A stretch of DNA of 64,000 bases from Theodoxus fluviatilis (GCA_034096865.1 JAWQFJ010001191.1:161683-225682); one strand, 5' to 3'. Numbered from the stretch's first letter, positions 22,723 to 34,390 are shown. A program made the numbers and translations. The notes: a model not told the origin generated them from the sequence alone.

Positions 22723-23010
22723 ACGTCAGCGTCGGGGCAGTTTTATCAGTTGTCCCTTACATGATCGTCCTGACAGACGTGTCGTTCTCTTTCAGGTTTT
22801 GAGAGCGAATAACATGATGTAGCATGTATTTGAAGAATTTGTGTATTCCTGAATCCAGGTGTAAAGATTTTCTGCCTCGTCGAATGAGACTCATTCCAAA
22901 TCTAAGTTTACTACCCGTGTGAACCTCCTTTGTTGGTGTGACACACCACCACACGGCCAAGCACTTTTTCTTGTGTTGTGACGGAAGCACAGTTTACGTT
23001 TTCGTGTCGT
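22723..23010 (+). other. JIP1 intron, unique part
   Basis: Short single-copy intron with nothing recognisable, leading to the triplicated start of the last exon. Confidence 0.5.
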
Positions 23011-23216
23011 GTAACGCTAGCGTCCATGTGGGCTTGTTCCATGAGCTCCTTCAAGCGCTTCTACCAGGAGTACATGTTTGTAATTGTGATACAGCCCCTC
23101 CTTTCTGTGTAGAGTAACGCTAGCGTCCATGTGGGCTTGTTCCAGGGGCTCCTTCAGGCGCTTCTACCAGGAGTACATGTTTGTAATTTTGATACAGCCC
23201 CTCCTTTCTGTGTAGA
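23011..23216 (+). repeat. two 103-bp upstream copies of the last-exon start and its acceptor
   Basis: Units start GTAACGCTAGCGTCCATGTG at 23011, 23114 and 23217. Each carries the acceptor region and the first 34-35 bases of JIP1 exon 7 (GCTCCTTCAAGCGCTTCTAC, then CAGGAGTACATG). The first two then diverge into TTTGTAATT(G/T)TGATACAG. Copy 1 has lost the acceptor (TTCCATGAG for TTCCAGGGG). Copy 2 keeps TTGTTCCAG, which ends at 23145, and the correct phase. Its reading frame ends at TAG 23213-23215. Confidence 0.93.
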
Positions 23217-23248
23217 GTAACGCTAGCGTCCATGTGGGATTGTTCCAG

Positions 23249-23321
23249 GGGCTCCTTCAAGCGCTTCTACCAGGAGTACATGGCCATGACGCACCCCACG
23301 GAGGACATCTACCTGGAGTGA
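23249..23321 (+). CDS. MAPK8IP1: JIP1-like scaffold, last exon with kinesin-binding tail
   Basis: The acceptor GATTGTTCCAG ends at 23248. One base completes Ala, then GSFKRFYQEYMAMTHPTEDI and YLE end at TGA (23319-23321). It forms the C-terminal helix of the PTB domain and the final TEDIYLE, which is identical to vertebrate JIP1. In mammals this tyrosine-acidic tail binds the TPR domain of kinesin light chain, so the motor-cargo function appears retained. Across the seven exons the spliced frame is 723 coding bases (240 residues plus stop) with no frame conflict at any junction. Confidence 0.97.
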
Positions 23322-24005
23322 GGGAGTGAGGACGAGGGCAGACGACAGCCAGTCCACAACCCGCGCACCAGCAGCACGCCTCCAAGCTGTCCTTGAGTGG
23401 TCACCTTTCCAACCAAAGGAAACCCGTATTCTTTATCTCTCCATAGAGGTACATTTTGAACCATCATAGGTATTTGTTCTTTGTGAGTAGAAATTCAATG
23501 TTGATTTTTTTAAATTGAAGAAAAAGTTACATGCTGTTAATTGATGTCCAACCAAACAATTGTCTGACAAGTCAAAATGTAAGATTTCAATATGGAAAAT
23601 GTTTACCTTTGAAACTGAAATGTTGTCGGAAATGACAAAACCAAACAATCAGACTCTATTTGATCAGTTTTGTATAGTTTAAAGTGGGAACAAGGGTATA
23701 CTTGTACACGAAGTGAAATATTTGATGGAGAATTTAACAGCTGGGCGTGTGCCAAACGGGAATCACAAGGTTGGACAGAAAGACACAACCCAATGTAAAA
23801 TTTCGTTTACGGTTGGACGTGAGGGAAACATTTCACCGACAGCACAAACATAGAAGTTTGGTTATCTTCCTATGTGGCTGTTGCAATCTGGAACTGTCAA
23901 CTACCTCAGAAGGTCGTTTTGGATGAAAACATTTTGCCATTCATTAGGAGAGCTGCCTCAAGGCGGGGCTGTCCACACTGTCTGTGAAATAAACATGGGG
24001 AAGTG
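23322..24005 (+). other. MAPK8IP1: JIP1 3' untranslated region
   Basis: After the stop the DNA turns AT-rich and noncoding. AATAAA at 23988-23993 is the first strong polyadenylation signal, and a second lies at 24143-24148. The exact end cannot be fixed from sequence. Confidence 0.65.
23988..23993 (+). promoter_or_regulatory. candidate polyadenylation signal of JIP1
   Basis: Perfect AATAAA 667 bases after the stop codon, followed within about 25 bases by GT-rich sequence. Confidence 0.5.
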
Positions 24006-24048
24006 GAGTGGACGACAGTGCTAGCCCCAGTGTGCAGACCAAGGCACG

Positions 24049-24121
24049 ATGATGATGATGATGATGATGATGACGACGACGATTGAGGATGACAATGATT
24101 GATGACGACGACGACGACGAT
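24049..24121. repeat. GAT/GAC trinucleotide tract
   Basis: Interrupted (GAT)n and (GAC)n runs lie between the two candidate JIP1 polyadenylation signals. Confidence 0.85.
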
Positions 24122-24179
24122 TAGGACGGAAACAAATATGAGAATAAAAAGGTGTCTAATTGAAATCTGAAGGTCAAGC

Positions 24180-24422
24180 ACAGATCCAAACAGTGACTGA
24201 CAGACACCGGTTTCCGTGTGCCTCTAGAGTGAGACAGACCGTGTCACCGAGATGTCACGTGGTGAAAGGGCCGTTGTACAGAGGCGTAGGCTCATTGGTG
24301 CTGCAGGGAGAGGACAGACAGACAAAGATCACTTGCATCAAGACGTTTGACACTGGTCTGCTTGAAAAAGGAGACATGATGAGGCTTAATGTTTGTCAAG
24401 AGGAACAGAAAGACGTGCTTTT

Positions 24423-24481
<59 letters not shown>

Positions 24482-25570
24482 ACAGAAAGACGTCTAGAGA
24501 GAAAGGGAAATTAAAGAGGCCCAGTTCTAGTGGGCTGATGGCGGCAAAGCGAAACAAAGAAGCTTCTTGAGTTCGAGAGAACAAAGGACAGGTCTGTACA
24601 TGTCTGCTCGTTCCAGTTGATCGTCTGTGTCATGAGGGGTTCTGACTGCCACCAAAACTCCTGTAATCAGTATCCTGGGCACTCCACAGAAAGATCACGT
24701 GTACACACGCTCCTTGCAAACGCACTCAGTGGGTGTGTTCAGACACCCCCACCCCACCCCACCCCACCCCTATCACTACATGGTCCCCTGCACAGACAGC
24801 ACAATGCTTTCTTACTGAAAACCCCGATCAGGGTTTTCTGCCATAAACGCTGAAGACTGCTGACAAAACATAACCATGAAGAACATCACACCAGAATCCC
24901 CCCTCTACATCTGGCGGGGTCTCCACAGAGAGGGATGCACATTTACTAACCAGTTACTCAGAACACACACTGAGAGAACTAAATGCACAGACCTATGAAA
25001 ATTTGCTGCTTGTCGACTGACACTTGATTCAACTGTCTGAAACAAAACTTTGATGTGCTGATGCGAAATGATCGCGGTCGGAGTGACCTATTGGGCACCT
25101 GTCGCCATCGTGTTTGTAGCTTGACTTTTCGTATGCATGACTTAGATTGAAAACTTTATTGGAGATGAAAATAGACAGGCTCCGAGATCGTTTGCTTTGA
25201 AGCTTCACAAAGTTGAGAAACCAGAAAATGTGGTTTGTTTTGAGATATCACAATGTGTAACCAGTTCTTGCAATCCTGTAGTGTTCCCATCTTATTGTCG
25301 CCACTTTCGATGAGGGCGACGTATTCACGGACATAAATTGTTCCATAGGTGTGTGAGTGACGTTCCGTGTTCCGTGTCTGTAAACGTGGCACCCCAAGTG
25401 CAAGGGACGTAACCCTACCACTTCTACGCAGGCTTCCATTGTGTGACGAGACTCGTGTGTGTTGAATGACAAAACGGTCGTCGTGTCCTCCTGTGGACCC
25501 CTGACTGCCTTGCCAGCCCTGAATGCACAACCCCTGTGTTAGTTACTCCCAGTGAGTAAAGCATGTGTGT
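24180..25570. other. intergenic stretch with (GA)n
   Basis: Mostly single-copy DNA between the convergent genes. A pure (GA)n of about 45 bases followed by a G run sits at 24426-24480, and a CCCCA tract at 24747-24770. A 124-codon frame on the - strand (25156-25530) has no family resemblance. No gene can be supported. Confidence 0.5.
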
Positions 25571-25574
25571 CGCT

Positions 25575-25575
<1 letters not shown>

Positions 25576-25620
<45 letters not shown>

Positions 25621-25763
25621 CTGTGTGTGTGTGTGTGTGTGTGTGTGTACCTGTGCGTGTGTGTGTATGCGTGTTTGTATGTGTGTGTGTGTGTATGTGT
25701 GTGTGTGTGTGTGTACCTGTGCGTGTGTGTGTTTGTGTGTGCCTGTGCGTGTGTGTGTATGCG

Positions 25764-25799
<36 letters not shown>

Positions 25800-25822
25800 C
25801 GTGTGTGCGTATGTGTGTGTAT

Positions 25823-25898
<76 letters not shown>
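25576..25898. repeat. compound (GT)n-(GA)n microsatellite
   Basis: About 245 bases of GT repeat, interrupted by ACCTGTGC and ATGCGTGT blocks, pass directly into about 73 bases of pure (GA)n starting near 25826. Confidence 0.97.
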
Positions 25899-25900
<2 letters not shown>

Positions 25901-26626
25901 ACCCTAGACCTTGTATAGTATATATCCGAATATCTTATTGTATAGATATAATTATCTTCTTTGTTTCTCTCGTTCCAAATATAGGCAACTCCTTTCATTC
26001 AGTGGATGAACGTAGACTTGTAGATTACCTGGAGTATGTAATAATGTCGTCTTGGGCATGTACATGTACGTCGAATTATTCGTGTTATTCAACGGTTGAA
26101 TGGAATATTCATGTCATTCAATAATCACTAAATCGCAAAGTAGCCCTACTATCGCTAGACATGTTTATGAATTTTCTCTGTCCAGACGTTCTGGGTTTTC
26201 TTTGAATCTCTCCTTGAAAATGTTCCATCTTTGTAGCGGTGTCTCCATTGACAACTTGACGTAGTATTCCCTAAAGGTTATACATTGTAGTTAGACTTGT
26301 TCAAGAGCTGGGAGTGCCGGCAGAACATCCGCCATCGCTGAAGGCAACCTGTTATTTTTGACATGTGAGAAATAAAAAGTCTTCAAGAGACCGAATGATC
26401 CACAATGTCTATGTCCTTCAGATGAGTGGTGTAATTTTTCAAAATTACCTTGGGTAAATGCTGTCGTGTAACTGCAAAGATTTCTACACCAGCACGGCTA
26501 TGCACATTCAGCGCCGCTGAGACTAGTCAATAGTCTCTGTGTTCAGAATGGGCTTTGCCGTGGGAATGAAACAGCCTGCACTCTTGCTCTGTTCCAAGTG
26601 TGAAGATGCGTCTGTCCGCTTGGAAT
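25899..26626. other. intergenic, nothing recognised
   Basis: Single-copy AT-moderate sequence without coding or repeat structure that I can support. Confidence 0.5.
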
Positions 26627-26696
26627 TGCTTGCAATCCTTGCTTGCAATCCTTGCTTGCAATCCTTGCTTGCAATCCTTGCTTGCAATCCTTGTTT
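26627..26696. repeat. 13-bp repeat, 5 copies
   Basis: Five direct copies of GCTTGCAATCCTT. Confidence 0.9.
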
Positions 26697-27215
26697 GCTT
26701 TCTGGACGAGCGAAGGGATGGGGTTATGCCGTGTCCCTGTAACTTGCCAGTTGACGGTGTGAAACTTGAAGCGCAAGTCTGGTCTCTTCAGCGGATAATA
26801 AGGATACACAATCTATATACATTTATTCATGATTCTCCACAAAATGAATTCATCAATTCACTCCTTAAACTCCCAAGAAAAGATGCATAGTGTGTATAGG
26901 TTGTGAATTCACCCTGCATCTTCCCATGTTGATCATTGAACCTCCACAGAAACCGTTGGTGAGAGGGAAAACTGTTGTGCACAGACTTGGAGACCTTGTA
27001 CATACCGATGTCGTGTTGAATAAAATCTTTTTCTCTGCAGCTACTTCCAAGTAGCCCTCATTGATTTGTCTTTGGTCTCTTCTCTCATCTGGTTTGGTGT
27101 TGAATTTATCAATTGTGTATCCGTTCCAATCCAGAGGCGTCCGTAGAGCAGACCACACCATCATGGGAGCCGTCTGCAGGCTGCTGCCTCTCAGAGAGAA
27201 GTGCTGTACACTTGA
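26697..27215. other. intergenic, no supported gene
   Basis: A 120-codon frame on the - strand (26865-27227) crosses this stretch, but no domain or splice structure supports it. Otherwise nothing is seen. Confidence 0.4.
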
Positions 27216-27219
27216 AGTG

Positions 27220-27405
27220 CCACACACGCATCAACACACATCTAGCATGCGGCCAAGGCTGCCTGACAAGCACGCACGCACTAAACGCGCGCGTGCACAC
27301 ACACACACTTACGCACAATCACAGCCACGCTCACACAAACACACAGACACAAACACGCACACAGACACGCACACGCACTCAGACATACACGTACAGACCT
27401 CATCA
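27220..27405. repeat. CA-rich low-complexity tract
   Basis: An interrupted (CA)n with CGCA and GACA units. Confidence 0.85.
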
Positions 27406-27449
27406 GCGAGATTGAGTGAAAATGGTCCTGGTGCATGCGGAACCAGCAG

Positions 27450-27795
27450 CACTCTCACAGTCAGGCCCACACGCAGCACTCTCACAGTCAGACCCACACG
27501 CAGCACTCTCACAGTCAGGCCCACACGCAGCACTCTCACAGTCAGGCCCACACGCAGCACTCTCACAGTCAGGCCCACACGCAGCACTCACAGTCAGGCC
27601 CACACGCAGCACTCTCACAGTCAGGCCCACACGCAGCACTCTCACAGTCAGGCCACACGCAGCACTCTCACAGTCAGGCCACACGCAGCACTCTCACAGT
27701 CAGGCCACACGCAGCACTCTCACAGTCAGGCCACACGCAGCACTCTCACAGTCAGGCCACACGCAGCACTCTCACAGTCAGGCCCACACGCAGCA
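27450..27795. repeat. 27/26-bp minisatellite, about 13 units
   Basis: The unit is CACTCTCACAGTCAGGCCCA plus CACGCAG. From about 27645 the units have lost one C (GGCCACACG), so the period becomes 26. One unit near 27587 lacks two bases. Confidence 0.95.
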
Positions 27796-27827
27796 GACGC
27801 ACTGTGGCAGGGCAGGACACGACACCA

Positions 27828-27900
27828 CACTAACACCACACTAACACCACACTAACACCACACTAACACCACACTGACACCACACTAACACCACACTACG
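27828..27900. repeat. 11-bp repeat ACACCACACTA
   Basis: Six or seven copies directly follow the 27-bp array. One copy has ACTG for ACTA. Confidence 0.9.
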
Positions 27901-28016
27901 TGCAGAACATTTAAATTGTCTGTCCCGTTTTGTCATTCACGATGAACATCACAAGACACGTAATCTTTTCAACAGGCTGCGGTGCAAAGAGGTGTAAATA
28001 ATTCAATCGAGTTACT

Positions 28017-28980
28017 GTGATGCGTAACTGTGTCGAGTCTGTTCATTCCCTGTGATGTGTGACTGTATTAGTCTGTTCACTGTGATGTGTGACTGTGTTG
28101 AGTCTGTTCATTCCGTGATGTGTGACTGTATTAGTCTGTTCAGTGTGATGCGTGACTGTGTCGAGTCTGTTCATTCCCTGTGATGTGTGACTGTATTAGT
28201 CTGTTCAGTGTGATGCGTGACTGTGTCGAGTCTGTTCATTCCCTGTGATGTGTGACTGTATTAGTCTGTTCACTGTGATGTGTGACTGTGTTGAGTCTGT
28301 TCATTCCGTGATGTGTGACTGTGTCGAGTCTGTTCATTCCCTGTGATGTGTGACTGTGTCGAGTCTGTTCATTCCCTGTGATGTGTGACTGTATTAGTCT
28401 GTTCAGTGTGATGCGTGACTGTGTCGAGTCTGTTCATTCCCTGTGATGTGTGACTGTATTAGTCTGTTCACTGTGATGTGTGACTGTGACGAGTCTGTTC
28501 ATTCCCTGTGATGTGTGACTGTGTCAAGTCTGTTCACTATGATGCGTGACTGGAGTCTGCTCATTCATTGTGATGCATGACTGTCGAGCCTGTTCAGTCA
28601 CTGTGATGTGTGACTGCATCGAGTCTGTTCATTCCGTGATGTGTGACTGTGTTGTGTTCATTCATTGTGATGCATGATTGCGAGTCTGTTCATTCACTGA
28701 TGCATGACTTGTTTCGTGTGTTCATTTATTGATGCATGATAGCGAGTCTGCTCATTATCTGTGATGCGTGTCTGTGTTAAATCTGTTCATTCAATGTGAT
28801 GCATGACTGTGTTGAGTGTTCATTCACTGTGATGCATGACTGTTAAATCTGTTCATTCGCTGTGATGCATGACTGTGTTAAATCTGTTCATTCTCTGTGA
28901 TGCATGACTGTTAAATCTGTTCATTCTCTGTGATGCATGACTGTTAAATCTGTTCATTCACTGTGATGCATGACTACAAA
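28017..28980. repeat. degenerate repeat of GTGATGTGTGACTGTGT / CTGTTCATTC type
   Basis: Units of about 27-35 bases combine TGTGATGYRTGACTGT with GAGTCTGTTCATTC. They are regular up to 28500 and become shorter and more divergent (TGATGCATGACTGTTAAATC) towards 28975. The gradient suggests an older array decaying at its right side. Confidence 0.9.
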
Positions 28981-29097
28981 TACATGCAGGATGCGGCTGT
29001 TCTTTTTCCTTTGAAATCAGTCACTTGCTTGACAGGATGGCGGGTCTCTTGCTTGACAGGATGGCGGGTGTGGTAAATCTAGCACAGTGCAGGGCCA

Positions 29098-29513
29098 CGG
29101 ATGCTGGGTGCCAGGGATGCTGGGTGCCAGGGATGCTGGGTGCCAGGGATGCTGGGTGCCAGGGATGCTGGGTGCCAGGGATGCTGGGTGCCAGGGATGC
29201 TGGGTGCCAGGGATGCTGGGTGCCAGGGATGCTGGGTGCCAGGGATGCTGGGTGCCAGGGATGCTGGGTGCCAGGGATGCTGGGTGCCAGGGATGCTGGG
29301 TGCCAGGGATGCTGGGTGCCAGGGATGCTGGGTGCCAGGGATGCTGGGTGCCACGGATGCTGGGTGCCAGGGATGCTGGGTGCCAGGGATGCTGGGTGCC
29401 AGGGATGCTGGGTGCCAGGGATGCTGGGTGCCAGGGATGCTGGGTGCCAGGGATGCTGGGTGCCAGGGATGCTGGGTGCCAGGGATGCTGGGTGCCAGGG
29501 ATGCTGGGTGTCT
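29098..29513. repeat. 16-bp minisatellite, about 26 units
   Basis: The unit is GATGCTGGGTGCCAGG. It is nearly perfect throughout; one copy has CCACGG at about 29352, matching the GCCACGGAT that starts the array. Confidence 0.97.
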
Positions 29514-29900
29514 CTCTTTAGCTCAGTCCCTGGCTGCCGAGCTTCCAGGGCAAACTTTGGTAGCCCGAAGTCCGCCCCAGGCAGCCAAAAAGGTCAACGA
29601 GGGGTGGGGTGGAGGGGGTGGGGGTGGGGTGAAGGGGGTGGGTGGGGTGGAGGGGGCAGGGGTGGGTGGGTGTGTATGTGAAGTGGAGGGACAAGGACGT
29701 AGGGACATAATCAGGTCAGTAAGACTCGACCAAACGTTCAAACCATTTGGGACGATATGAAGGCCTCATCTCCGCACAGCCATCAGCCCTCTCGGCAAAT
29801 GACGGAATGGGTTCCAGGGTCTGTCTCTCTTGACAGTACATACACACTGTCTCAGTGCGGTGCCCAGTCCTTTTACAGTCAAGCCACCTGCTTGCACACA
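29514..29900. other. G-rich tract and unique sequence
   Basis: GGGGTGG-type low complexity at 29601-29672 is followed by unique DNA with no gene seen. Confidence 0.5.
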
Positions 29901-29991
29901 CACCCCCTACCCCTTAACCTCACTCCCAACACAACCACGGGGTGTCAGTACAGCTATGCACCCCACAACTTCACTCCCAACGCAACCACGG

Positions 29992-31959
29992 CAGGGTTCA
30001 TACAGGTTATCGTCCACAAAAAGTAAGGACTTTTTAAGGACTTTTAAAGGACTTTTTAAAGGACATTTTACGAACTTTATAAAGAACAACTGAGGGATCT
30101 CTGACTCGCTTCTCCCTTTAAATACACACATACCCCACACTAAACACACATTTTTCTCTTACTCATGTCTATCTTAATCATCATTCTTTAAAAACAAAGT
30201 AAATTTAAGTCATTTATGACACATAAACATGTATAAAACATAGACCTATTTTAGTGATGGAGTTGATCTGTGTACTTTAACATACCTCCTTTTTATAACA
30301 CATTATTGGGGTCCTCCATCCTCCTCTTTTTTCCCCTTCATTTTTTTTAAAATAAATATTTCATTTATTATTTACTCATTTCATTCTTTCCTATTTTAAA
30401 CAAAAAAGTGATGTACGCCCCTAAAAAATAACAAATATATCAAATTAAAACAAGCAATAAAATAATTAATTAATAAATATATAAAAAAATAATAATAATC
30501 ATAAATTAAACAATAATATCAGAATTAGTAATTATATATTGCAGTGCATAAATTATAATGTCTACAGCCTCTAACATCTAACATAGTAAATGTCGAAGTG
30601 CTGCTTCTTAAAAAGAACAAACTTCTTTGCTGAAAGGCAATGTCTATCACATGTGGCAATGAAAGAGTTAACCAGATTAAGAAATGATAAAGCAGTGTAT
30701 TTTTTAAAAACAAAAATAAAAATAAAAACAGTTGCAGTAAACACATATAGGCCTATTAACAAAAATAGAAATTGTTAATTCAAAATAAAACTTACTCATA
30801 TAGCTTCCAGTTCACGTTAGGGCCATCCATGGATAGCTGCAGAAGCTTGCGATGACCAAACTCGAGGATCACGGGCTCAAGGCGCTCATGAAGGTCAACT
30901 GCTGCCGCATGCCCCATGAATTCTGAACGAAGGTAGTTTGTCGCCACCACATTATTCTCCCACACCCTCACATGGATATCCAGCTGCTTTTGCTGCAGAT
31001 CATCATTCAGGCTCTCGTCAAATAACAAGACGTAGGATGTCTCAGATTTCACTCTGTCCTTCAGTTCATTAAAGAAATGGCGAGCGATTCCAAATGTTGA
31101 CAAGTATGACGACTTCCTTTCTCCACACTTGTAACTGGCTGCAATCTGGCTGTCAGGAAACATTGCTGCAAACACTTTGCCGTTGTCTTCACATGATTTA
31201 TAGCTGTAGTGGCTGCTGACCGCTTTCAATGTCCAGATTATTTCAGCTTTCAAAGTATCTGTGCTGGAAAATGGCTGAGCAGAAGAAGGCCTGGTACTGA
31301 CAGTAGAACTACTAGTCGCAGCATGGGTTACAGTTGAAGTTGAAGGCCCAGTCTTTTCGAGAAATGCGGACATGGGCACGGCAGGTCTTGAAGCTTTTAC
31401 AAAACGTTCATGTTTTGCCCCCTTGTGGTGCGCCAGTACAGAAGAATGACCGCCAGCAGCAACATCAAAAGTTTTTTTGCACACTGAACAATAAGCTTTC
31501 CGGGTGTTTCCCTTTGGATCACGTTGCAGCCACTCTCTGAATTCGGCCGATTCCAACCACTTATCATTGAATAAACACCTTCCAGGCATCTTTCAGTTTC
31601 CAAAATGGCGCAAGTTTCACCGGCACAAGCCACCACCACTAACTAGCAAGAGGTAAATTTATCAGGGGAGGTCACTCCTGCATATAGGGGGTCAGAGTCG
31701 CTTCCCTTCTGCAAAAATGCTGGTAGCAGACGCTTTGTTGGCGACATCGAAATGAAAATGTCATTTTTTTCTCAGTTATTCTTAAACTAAAGTACTGCTT
31801 TGAAATTATTTCAAGGAAAATCCCATTTTCGAAGGACTTTTAAGCACCTTGCTAGTAAACTGATAGAAAACTTTAATTTCGAAGGACTTTTAAGGCCTTA
31901 AAAAAGGGGTGTCAAAATCTAAGTACTTTTAAGGTTTTTCATGACCTGTACGAACCCTG
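29992..31959 (-). mobile_element. hAT-superfamily DNA transposon with 5-bp target duplication
   Basis: The ends form an inverted repeat: CAGGGTTCATACAGGT on the left and, read inward from the right, CAGGGTTCGTACAGGT (one mismatch in 16). CACGG is duplicated on both sides (29987-29991 and 31960-31964), and the empty site can be reconstructed from the flanking tandem repeat. Subterminal DNA is rich in AAGGACTTTTAA on both sides. The CAGGG end and the encoded protein place it in hAT, and the 5-bp rather than 8-bp duplication points to the hAT5 group. The region between 30080 and 30790 is AT-rich with no coding left, so the copy is incomplete. Confidence 0.88.
30796..31589 (-). CDS. hAT transposase, N-terminal exon only
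   Basis: An open frame of 265 codons begins at Met 31589 and ends just past a perfect donor, TATGA|GTAAGT, at 30796. The N-terminus has a zinc-finger-like CSVCKKTF...H....H pattern (roughly residues 34-60), typical of hAT relatives. A Ser/Thr-rich spacer follows. The C-terminal part contains VLLFDESLNDDLQQKQLDIH, FMGHAAA and LLQLSMDGPNVNW, a block shared by many hAT5-like proteins in fish and invertebrates and covering the first catalytic Asp region. The later exons, with the hAT dimerisation domain, are missing here, so no active transposase is expected. Confidence 0.82.
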
Positions 31960-32065
31960 CACGGGATGTCAGTACAGCTATGCACTCCACAACCTCACTC
32001 CCAACACAACCACAGGGTGTCAGTACAGCTATGTTTCCCACAACCTCACTCCCAACACAAACCAA

Positions 32066-32955
32066 GGGACATAAGAAGAAGAGTTATGGAATGTTTAATC
32101 TTCAAAATATCCAGCCACACACCAAGGGTTGTTGCCATTTCTACTGAAAGCAACATCAGAACATCGGGGCATCCCCAGCCATACTGCAAGTGCTGTGCCA
32201 GTGCTGCTTCTAGATTCTGGACATAGCATGGCAAAACTCTACGCTAGGGAAGGTAACAACAACTTGAAATTTGAGGAGTTCGAGATTCTAGAATCCTTGC
32301 CTCTAGCAACAAAGATGATTTACCGCATGCTTTTTGTTGCAGAACTGACAGTAAGTACTTGAGATCTAGAAGCCTCTACCAACACAAACATTTCTTTTTC
32401 TGTACAAATATCAACAAGTTCTTTGATTTCACAGATTCTCAACCATGACTATGTCCAAAAACTACCAACTCCATATTGAATTTTATTTGTACAAAATGAG
32501 AGTTTCAACCCCAAAATCCAGAGATCATCTTCAGGACATGTACAGACCAAAGTCAGGTTCTTTGGATACTTAGTGCACACATTATCAAAGGTTGAGGAGC
32601 ATTTCACAACAGGGTGCAAAAGCAGTATTCAAATTTTGTAAGGACGCCATTCATGATGACTTTGTTTCTCACATGCAAAACACAGGTACAAATATTCAGC
32701 ATTACTATCACTGACATGATGTGAATACATCAAGTTTCAACAGCAGCCATCAATACCATGCATCAGGAAATTTAACATTCACTTCCACTCAAAACCTCAA
32801 GCACTCAGCAATGAAAGTAAAGTTTTGTTTATCATCAGCAATGACCACCTATGGGACCAACTTCAAGAATTGACGTCTTCAGACTGACTTCAGAAGGAAC
32901 TCTGTTGACTGCAGATGTGTTCCTCCAATCCATTCTACTGTGATGATCTCAAACC
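32066..32955. other. intergenic, nothing recognised
   Basis: Single-copy AT-rich sequence. No family-like frames or repeats were found. Confidence 0.5.
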
Positions 32956-32957
32956 GA

Positions 32958-33050
32958 CATTCCACTGTATGTATTTCACATCCACATTCCACTGTATGTA
33001 TTTCACATCCACATTCCACTGTATGTATTTCACATCCACATTCCACTCAT
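32958..33050. repeat. 27-bp repeat, about 3.5 copies
   Basis: Direct copies of CCACTGTATGTATTTCACAT plus CCACATT. Confidence 0.92.
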
Positions 33051-33167
33051 CTCGCACCGACAAAGCAAACACAGTGCTCCTTGGCGCGGCACCGTGGCCT
33101 TTCCCAGGGAATGTCCACAAGTCAGTTTGCAAGCTGGGAGGTCAAGGTCGAAGCCCAGTGGCCCACT

Positions 33168-34390
33168 CAGTTCACAGCAGCTCTGTGCCAAAGCCCACTG
33201 TTCACAGCAGCTCTGTGCCAAAGCCCACTGTTCACAGCAGCTCTGTGCCAAAGGAGCCCACTCAGTTTATAACAGCTCTGTGCCAAAGGAGCCCACTGTT
33301 CACAGCAGCTCTGTGCCAAAGGAGCCCACTCAGTTTATAACAGCTCTGTGCCAAAGGAGCCCACTGTTCACAGCAGCTCTGTGCCAAAGGAGCCCACTCA
33401 GTTTATAACAGCTCTGTGCCAAAGGAGCCCACTGTTCACAGCAGCTCTGTGCCAAAGGAGCCCACTCAGTTCACAGCAGCTCTGTGCCAAAGGAGCCCAC
33501 TCAGTTCACAACAGCTCTGTGCCAAAGGAGCCCATTCAGTTCACAGCAGCTCTGTGCCAAAGGAGCCCACTCAGTTCACAACAGCTTTGTGCCAAAGGAG
33601 CCCACTCAGTTTATAACAGCTCTGTGCCAAAGGAGCCCACTCAGTTCACAGCAGCTCTGTGCCAAAGGAGCCCACTCAGTTTATAACAGCTCTGTGCCAA
33701 AGGAGCCCACTCAGTTTATAACAGCTCTGTGCCAAAGGAGCCCACTCAGTTCACAGCAGCTCTGTGCCAAAGGAGCCCACTCAGTTCACAGCAGCTCTGT
33801 GCCAAAGGAGCCCATTCAGTTCACAGCAGCTCTGTGCCAAAGGAGCCCACTCAGTTTATAACAGCTCTGTGCCAAAGGAGCCCACTCAGTTCACAGCAGC
33901 TCTGTGCCAAAGGAGCCCACCCAGTTCACAGCAGCTCTGTGCCAAAGGAGCCCACTGTTCACAGCAGCTCTGTGCCAAAGGAGCCCATTCAGTTCACAGC
34001 AGCTCTGTGCCAAAGGAGCCCACTCAGTTTATAACAGCTCTGTGCCAAAGGAGCCCACTCAGTTCACAGCAGCTCTGTGCCAAAGGAGCCCACTCAGTTC
34101 ACAGCAGCTCTGTGCCAAAGGAGCCCACTCAGTTTATAACAGCTCTGTGCCAAAGGAGCCCACTCAGTTTATAACAGCTCTGTGCCAAAGGAGCCCACTC
34201 AGTTCACAGCAGCTCTGTGCCAAAGCCCACTGTTCACAGCAGCTCTGTGCCAAAGGAGCCCACTGTTCACAGCAGCTCTGTGCCAAAGGAGCCCACTGTT
34301 CACAGCAGCTCTGTGCCAAAGGAGCCCACTCAGTTTATAACAGCTCTGTGCCAAAGCCCACTGTTCACAGCAGCTCTGTGCCAAAGGAGA
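33168..34390. repeat. 35-bp minisatellite with length variants, about 36 units
   Basis: The unit is CAGCTCTGTGCCAAAGGAGC plus CCACTCAGTTCACAG. Variants are TTTATAA for TTCACAG, a deletion of CTCAG to CTG (CCCACTGTTCACAG), and units lacking GGAG. The mixed unit lengths break all long frames. Confidence 0.96.

Larger units (their letters stand above)
29902..32065. repeat. short tandem repeat split by the hAT insertion
   Basis: Units of about 50 bases (GGTGTCAGTACAGCTATGC, then CACAACNTCACTCCCAACRC and AACCACG) are found on both sides of 29992-31959. Two lie before and two after, so the array existed before the transposon landed in it. Confidence 0.85.

Noticed and set aside
19829..22822. Very long ORFs (up to about 950 codons) on both strands across the 48-bp and 19-bp arrays
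   Set aside because: They come from stop-free repeat units whose length is a multiple of 3, or from mixed frames. They cross known JIP1 exons in wrong frames and have no non-repeat domain. Only the frame matching exon 6 is discussed, as a possible splice extension.
25156..25530. 124-codon frame on the - strand followed by an AATAAA
   Set aside because: No recognisable domain. The coincidence of a polyadenylation motif in AT-rich DNA is weak evidence.
26865..27227. 120-codon frame on the - strand
   Set aside because: The composition looks protein-like in part (LDWNGYTIDKF, ERRDQRQINEGYLEVAAEKK), but I recognise no family, splice sites or promoter. A database search would decide.
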